From Ctena decussata (lineage: Eukaryota > Mollusca > Bivalvia > Lucinida > Lucinidae), in contig OZ022500.1 in assembly GCA_963989385.1 (NCBI GenBank), positions 23,078,460 through 23,142,459 on the forward strand: a stretch of DNA of 64,000 nucleotides, read 5' to 3'. Within the stretch, counting starts at the first letter, position 1. Each line of letters opens with the position of its first letter. The position numbers and the translations under genes are program-made. The notes beneath the pieces were generated by a model, which was given only the letters and a program-made list of their open reading frames with translations, was not told the origin of the DNA and made no database searches. Below, in pieces: positions 39,501-45,500 of the stretch.

Positions 39501-42500
39501 AAATGACGTAATTTCTCGGTAACCAATATAAAAACAGAACTTCTGATTGCAAAAACACATAAAGCTATGATATACGTAGGAAAGTCTGCAAACAACACGG
39601 TGTATTTTTTTAAAAAGGGTGCATTTTTATCATCTTTGAAAGAGGTATACCCTAAAGACACTGCAGAATTTTAGTTTAGTAGGCCGTAATTTATATATCG
39701 TCAGTCTTTGATTTGTTTTTATTTTTGCTACTTAAAGACAATGCACATGCAATGTTGTCCTGTAAATATCGCGGAAATTATTTTAAATCTGGGTTCCATA
39801 CTGGCCCGGGAATATGGGTTATGTAGCAAATCCATAGTAGCAAATTCCCCCTTTCTACCAAAAATTAAACGATTTCGTAATGAAAACAAGTGTATTAGCA
39901 TTCAAAATCTTGTCAGCCAGAGCATTTACATGGGTCAACGAAAACCTGTCAATAAATTCAAATTAATGCCAAAAACGAAGCCTCTACAAGCTTTTAAAAA
40001 TGATGTTAACGTATATTTCAATAACGTCATAAGAATTGCGCATTGCTTTGCCAGGAATAAATCTATAACAGTTGCCACCCTTCTACCTTTTGTATGAATA
40101 TTGTAGGCAACAATGGACAACCAACTGACAAAGATTAATTTTGTATTTGCAATGATATTTGACTTGAATGCCCAACACTGAAATGATTTTACATATGAAA
40201 ATAGCCGAGTGGTATGACAGGGGCCTAATAAAATGCGTTGTAAGACAATATGGAAAGGTGTCTTTGTACAGCGTTTGGTATCATTGTAAAGACAAAATGT
40301 AGTGTTTTCAGCATATGCATAGCATTTGTACCCAGTTTTCCCCTAAACAAAGTTATAAGGCCATTTGCATTACTTTTCGAACGCCCCTCGTATATAGGGT
40401 GGTACTTCAGTCTGATGAATGATACCACTTCAGTAAGAGATTAACAATACATTTGAGCCACGACTAGAGAAAACCAACAAAGTGGTTGTCGCCCAGCACA
40501 GAGTCAGATCAGCCTGGGCATCCACCCAGTCTGATCAGACTCTTCGCTACGCGCTTAAAACGTAGCTAAGGGTCTAAGCTAGTTCCATGCGGACAGCGAA
40601 GACTCTGGTCAGCCTGGGCAGATGCCCAGACTGATCTGCGTCTGCGCTGGGCGAACAACCACTTTGTTGGTTTTGTTGTGTCACTGCTCATTTGTCATTG
40701 ATTTGTCTAGCAATGTTACTGTATTTAATTATATAACATACAAATTTTATTCGTTTAAAGTACAAAAACTACAAAATGATTAAGTGCAAATTACATTCTT
40801 AATTCATGCAAAATGGTATTCAGAAAAAGTTGAAAGACTTTTGTTGATTTTTTGGGGGGTAATAATGCTTGGTTTATTGTCCCACCTGTTGGCGAGTATC
40901 CAGGTTTAGCTCTGTTTTGTAACAGTAACCTGACAGGCGACACACCATTCTGCAGAAGTCTTGTTATTCTTATTTCTCCATAAAAATGCGCCTGTCCCCA
41001 TAGTAAGGGGAAGAAACACAACTTATCTCAAGAGATGTTATTTAAACTACACCTTATCTAAGCTGTTTGGTGATTACTGCAAATAATTGACAGCTGCATA
41101 AAACATATGAGAAGCCACAACATTCATTTTTCAAGAAATGAAAATTGTTCCGCACTCACTCATACCTAGGGCTCAGATACAACCATCCACTTTTACAGGT
41201 TGCATGTGTGGTCCACGCACAGTTTATTGATGCAGCATCAAACACTATATACCTAGAGGGACACAACACCCCAGTAAAACGAGAAGAAATGAAGAGAGGT
41301 TTCCCGCTGGGTGAACACTTCGTGGAGCTGATGTTCAACCTGTGTGTACGTTTCAACACATTCAGACTTGGGGACCCAGAAAAGGCTCTCTTCAGCGCAT
41401 TAGTGCTTATCTCTCCAGGTAATATAGCAGTGTTCAGCAGGCATAGCAAGGGATTAAAAGTGCATTTATCGATGATTTGCCTAGCTTTGCTTATTACATA
41501 AAACTTTTTATAGACATATAGAGTACAAATTCTATTTGTATAAAGTGCAAGAACACAGAACAAATAAGTACTTATTACCATAAAAATTATAAGTATTGGG
41601 TCAAATAGGTTTGAGCAAACAGTGCAGACCCAGATCAGACTGCTCCTAGCGGAGCAGTCTGATCAGGGCCTGCACTGCTTGCCATTCCATCTGTGTCTTT
41701 TGAATGCATTACTGTATTGTAAAACTAAACAGTTCCATTTTTAGGACAATTATAGTGATATTTTTGGTGTCCAAATTGATAGAATTTTTGCGGTACATGA
41801 CAAATCACAGAAAAGGGATTCAGAAGTAGCGTTGTTGATGAAACCTTATCATGCACATATCATCGTACACTCCTTGTCTGGAATTGTAGAACTTTGAGAG
41901 AATATCACATAGTATTTGCTCTTCCTGTATGAACCCATATAATCCTCTAATATTTCCTACTTGAGGTGTATGGGTATACCACCATGCTTTCCCCCCCATT
42001 TTTCTAAAGGGAGACAACTTTTATGGCTGCCTTTTTGCTTCCTTTGATGATGCAACCCTTCCCAAGAAAGGTCTACCGTAATGACCCTAAAATTTCGAAC
42101 ACCCAACAGTCGGACAATTATTGTTCGAAAATTCGTAGAAAGTGGATTTTACACAAGTAAATGCATCCAAATGATGCTTAGTGAATGGCAAACCTTGTAG
42201 ACCCTGATCAAACTGCTCCTTCAGGAGCAAATGTCCTTCAGGAGCAGTTTGAACTGGGTCTACAGTGTTTGCTTAGACCTGTCTGTCAGAATATTTAGGG
42301 TCATTACTCTTGAAGAGAAAAATATGCGGGTAGGCGAGCAAAGTCTTTCTTTCAAGGATTTACAGGTTGAGAAGAGAGGCAAAATGGAAATGGTAGAATT
42401 GCTTTCCCTGAAAGTATATCTATTCACTTTAAAACCAGAATTAATTGAGCAACAAACATTTCAAGCCAGTGAACTGTGTATGCAGAGACCTGGCTGTTAG

Positions 42501-45500
42501 ATGTTTATCTTTTTTTTTTCCCTTGAGGTTTAGTTTATGTTTAGAGTTTCCAGTACTAAGTAAAAAACTAAGGAGTACTTGATCAGGGTCTGCACAGTTT
42601 GTCATTTCATTTGCAGATTTTTAGCTCACCTGAGCCGAAGGCTCACAGGTGAGCTTATAGTATAGGCAGGCATCCGTCGTCCGTCGTCCGTCCGTCCGTC
42701 CGTCCGTCAATATTTTCAAACGACATCTCCTCTGAAACTACAAGGCCCATCATTACCAAATTTCATGTATAGCATCTATAGGCAGGGGGAACCAATAATG
42801 CTGTTTTTTATCCAAATCGCTTTAGAACTTTGGTTGCTATGGCAACTTAAAGTTTCCATTGACTTGTATGGGAAAAATTGAAAATTTGCATTTATTGCCA
42901 TGTCACTGCAGATATTTTGACAAAACTTTTACAGAAATGTTCCTTGAGTAGTCCTCTATCAACCACATGAAATTTATGTAAGTTGCACAATTTGGCTGGT
43001 TGCCATGGCAATCAAATGGTTAAAAATAGAAAAAATATTCAAAAATCATCTCCTCAGAAACTATGCAACCAATAAAGCCCAAACTTCACAGAAAGGATCT
43101 TAGTACCACCTTCTATAAAAATACTGTTTTTCTTGGCAATTGCTCTAGCAGTTTGGTTGCTATGGGAACTTAAAGTTTCCATTGACTTATAATGGCAAAA
43201 TGGAAAATTTGCATTTATTGCTATGCCACTGCGGATATTTTGACAAAACTTTCATAGAAATGTACCTTTAGTAGTCTTTAACCAGCCATGTTAAATTTAT
43301 GCAAATTGCGCAATTTGGCTGGTTGCCATTGCAACCGAATGGTTAAAAATAGAAAATATTAAAAAATCATCTTTGCAGAAACTGTGTGGCCAATAAAGCT
43401 CAAACTTAATAGAAAGAACCTTAGTACTAGCTTCTATAGAATTACTGTTTTTCATGGCAATTGCTCCAGCAGTTTGGTTGCTATGGCAACTAAGAGTTTC
43501 CATTGACTTATAATGGGGAAAATGGAAATTGGCAATTTTGGCTGTCTAACTGCAGTAATTTAGATTTTGTTTTTCTACAGAAACGTTTCTTGAGTAGTCC
43601 TCTACGATTCATATGAATTTTCTCCAAATCGCTGAATTTGATTGGTTGCCATGGCAAAATATAGGGTTAATTTTCGGGGAAAAAAAATCTTCTGCTCAGA
43701 AGCCATATAGGGGATGAAGCTGATATTGTGCAAACGTGTTGATGACAGTAGCCTCTACATAAATTTTATTCTTTTTCTTCCAATCCCATAAGAACTTTGT
43801 TTGCTATGGCAACTTATAGTTTCCATTGACTTATAATGGGAAAAGTGAAGCCATGAGGGGGATGAAGCTGATACTTCGCATACATATTAATAACATTAGC
43901 CCCTACCTAAAGTATGTTTTATATTATCATTGCACATGTGAATTCGTTGCTATGGCAACTTAAAGTTTCCATAGACTTATAATGGGGAAAGTGGACATTT
44001 GCTATTTATTTCTGTGTTACTGCAGATATTTTGACAAAACTTTACAGAAATTTTCCTGGAGTAGTCCTCTACCAGCCATATGAATTTTTTCCAAATACCT
44101 GATTTTGATTGGTTGCCATTGCAACTGAAAGGCCAAATTTTCAATTTTTTTTTTTTTTTTTTTTTTTTTTGCCAAAGATCTTCTGAGAAGCCATTAAGGT
44201 GGGATAAAGCTTATTTTTTTGCATAAATGTTTGTGATATTATCCTCTACATAAATGGTGTTTATAATTGTCGTTGTGCATGGTGTTTTGTTGCTGTAACC
44301 TTAGTGCTTCAGTGCTCAGGTGAGCGATATAGGGCCATTGGCCCTCTGGTTACATGTTCTGATGGTAAAATCAGTGTTTCAGTTAATAGAATAAATACAG
44401 TAATTGGTTATTACTGTCTTTGTTCGGTAGTAAGACAGGCGGTTTTCCCTTCCAAAACAATGCCAAAAATCTAGATCCATCTTAAAAGATGGATCTAGAT
44501 TTTTGGTGTTGTTTCTTTAGGATGGATCTAGATTTTTGGGATTGTTTAGGACCGGAAAAATCTTACAGCAGAGTTAATACAAGTGATTACATATGAGCCG
44601 AAACATGAGAAAACCAACAATGTGGTTGCGTGCCCAGCGCAGACTCAGATCAGCCTGGGCATCTGCCCAGTTTGACTAGACTCTTCGTTAAGTGCTCAAA
44701 GGGTAGCTAAGAGTCTAAGCTACCTCTATGCGGACAGCGAAGGCTCTGATCAGACTGGGCGGAGGCTCAGGCTGATCTGAGTCTGCGCTGGGCGCACAAC
44801 CACATGGTTGGTTTTCTCGTGTCGCGGCTCATATATAGGGTCATTTTGGAGGTAGAAAAGCCCCATCTTGTAAACAAATTAATACAGTAAAAGTCCCAGT
44901 ATAATGGGTAATTACAATATGAGCCGCAACACGGGAAAACGAACAATGTGGTTGTGCGCAATGCGCTGACTTGGATCAGCCTGGGTGTCCGCCCAGTCTG
45001 ATCAGACCCTTCCTAAGAGCTTAAAGGGTAGCTAAGGGTCTAAGCTACCTCCGTTCGGACAGCGAAGACTTTGATCAGACTGGGCAGATGCCCAGACTGA
45101 TCTGGGTCTGCGATGGGTGCACAGCCACTTTGTTGGTTTTCTCTTATCGCAGCTCATATCTTCTTACTTGCTTCTGGTTAAGGGCTGATAAAGGATGTGT
45201 TCAGAAAGACACCCTTTCTAATTTATCATACAGACTAGCCCATATAGATTATGCTTATTCAGTCACATATGCAGTTAAACATGGGAACTCCCAATTCTAT
45301 ATATAAGAATTGCATCATGATATTTGACCCAGTATGATACTAAGTCGTATCAGCCAGGTAGCTTGTAGTACATATTGAGGTGGTTTGTATCACAGATAGA
45401 AAATGCAGTAAAACCTGTCTTAGTGGCCACCTGTATTAAGCAAGCAACCTGTATTAAGCAAACATATATTCAGTTTCTAAAATGGGCAAATACATTGAAA

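Larger units (their letters stand above)
38372..41198 (+). other. Intron 5 (2.8 kb)
   Basis: GT-AG intron. Begins with two nested family-B MITEs (38402-38807), then a mariner-like element (39477-40390) and a family-A MITE (40455-40689). The stretch 38820-39470 shows nothing specific; 40700-41198 is AT-rich unique-looking sequence. Confidence 0.88.

Noticed and set aside
39708..40097. 129-codon ORF inside the mariner-like element as a transposase
   Set aside because: No D,D34D/E-type spacing or helix-turn-helix region is visible and it is far shorter than a mariner transposase (about 345 residues).
41156..41581. 141-codon - strand ORF over exon 6
   Set aside because: It is the antisense shadow of a real exon with matching splice sites on the + strand.
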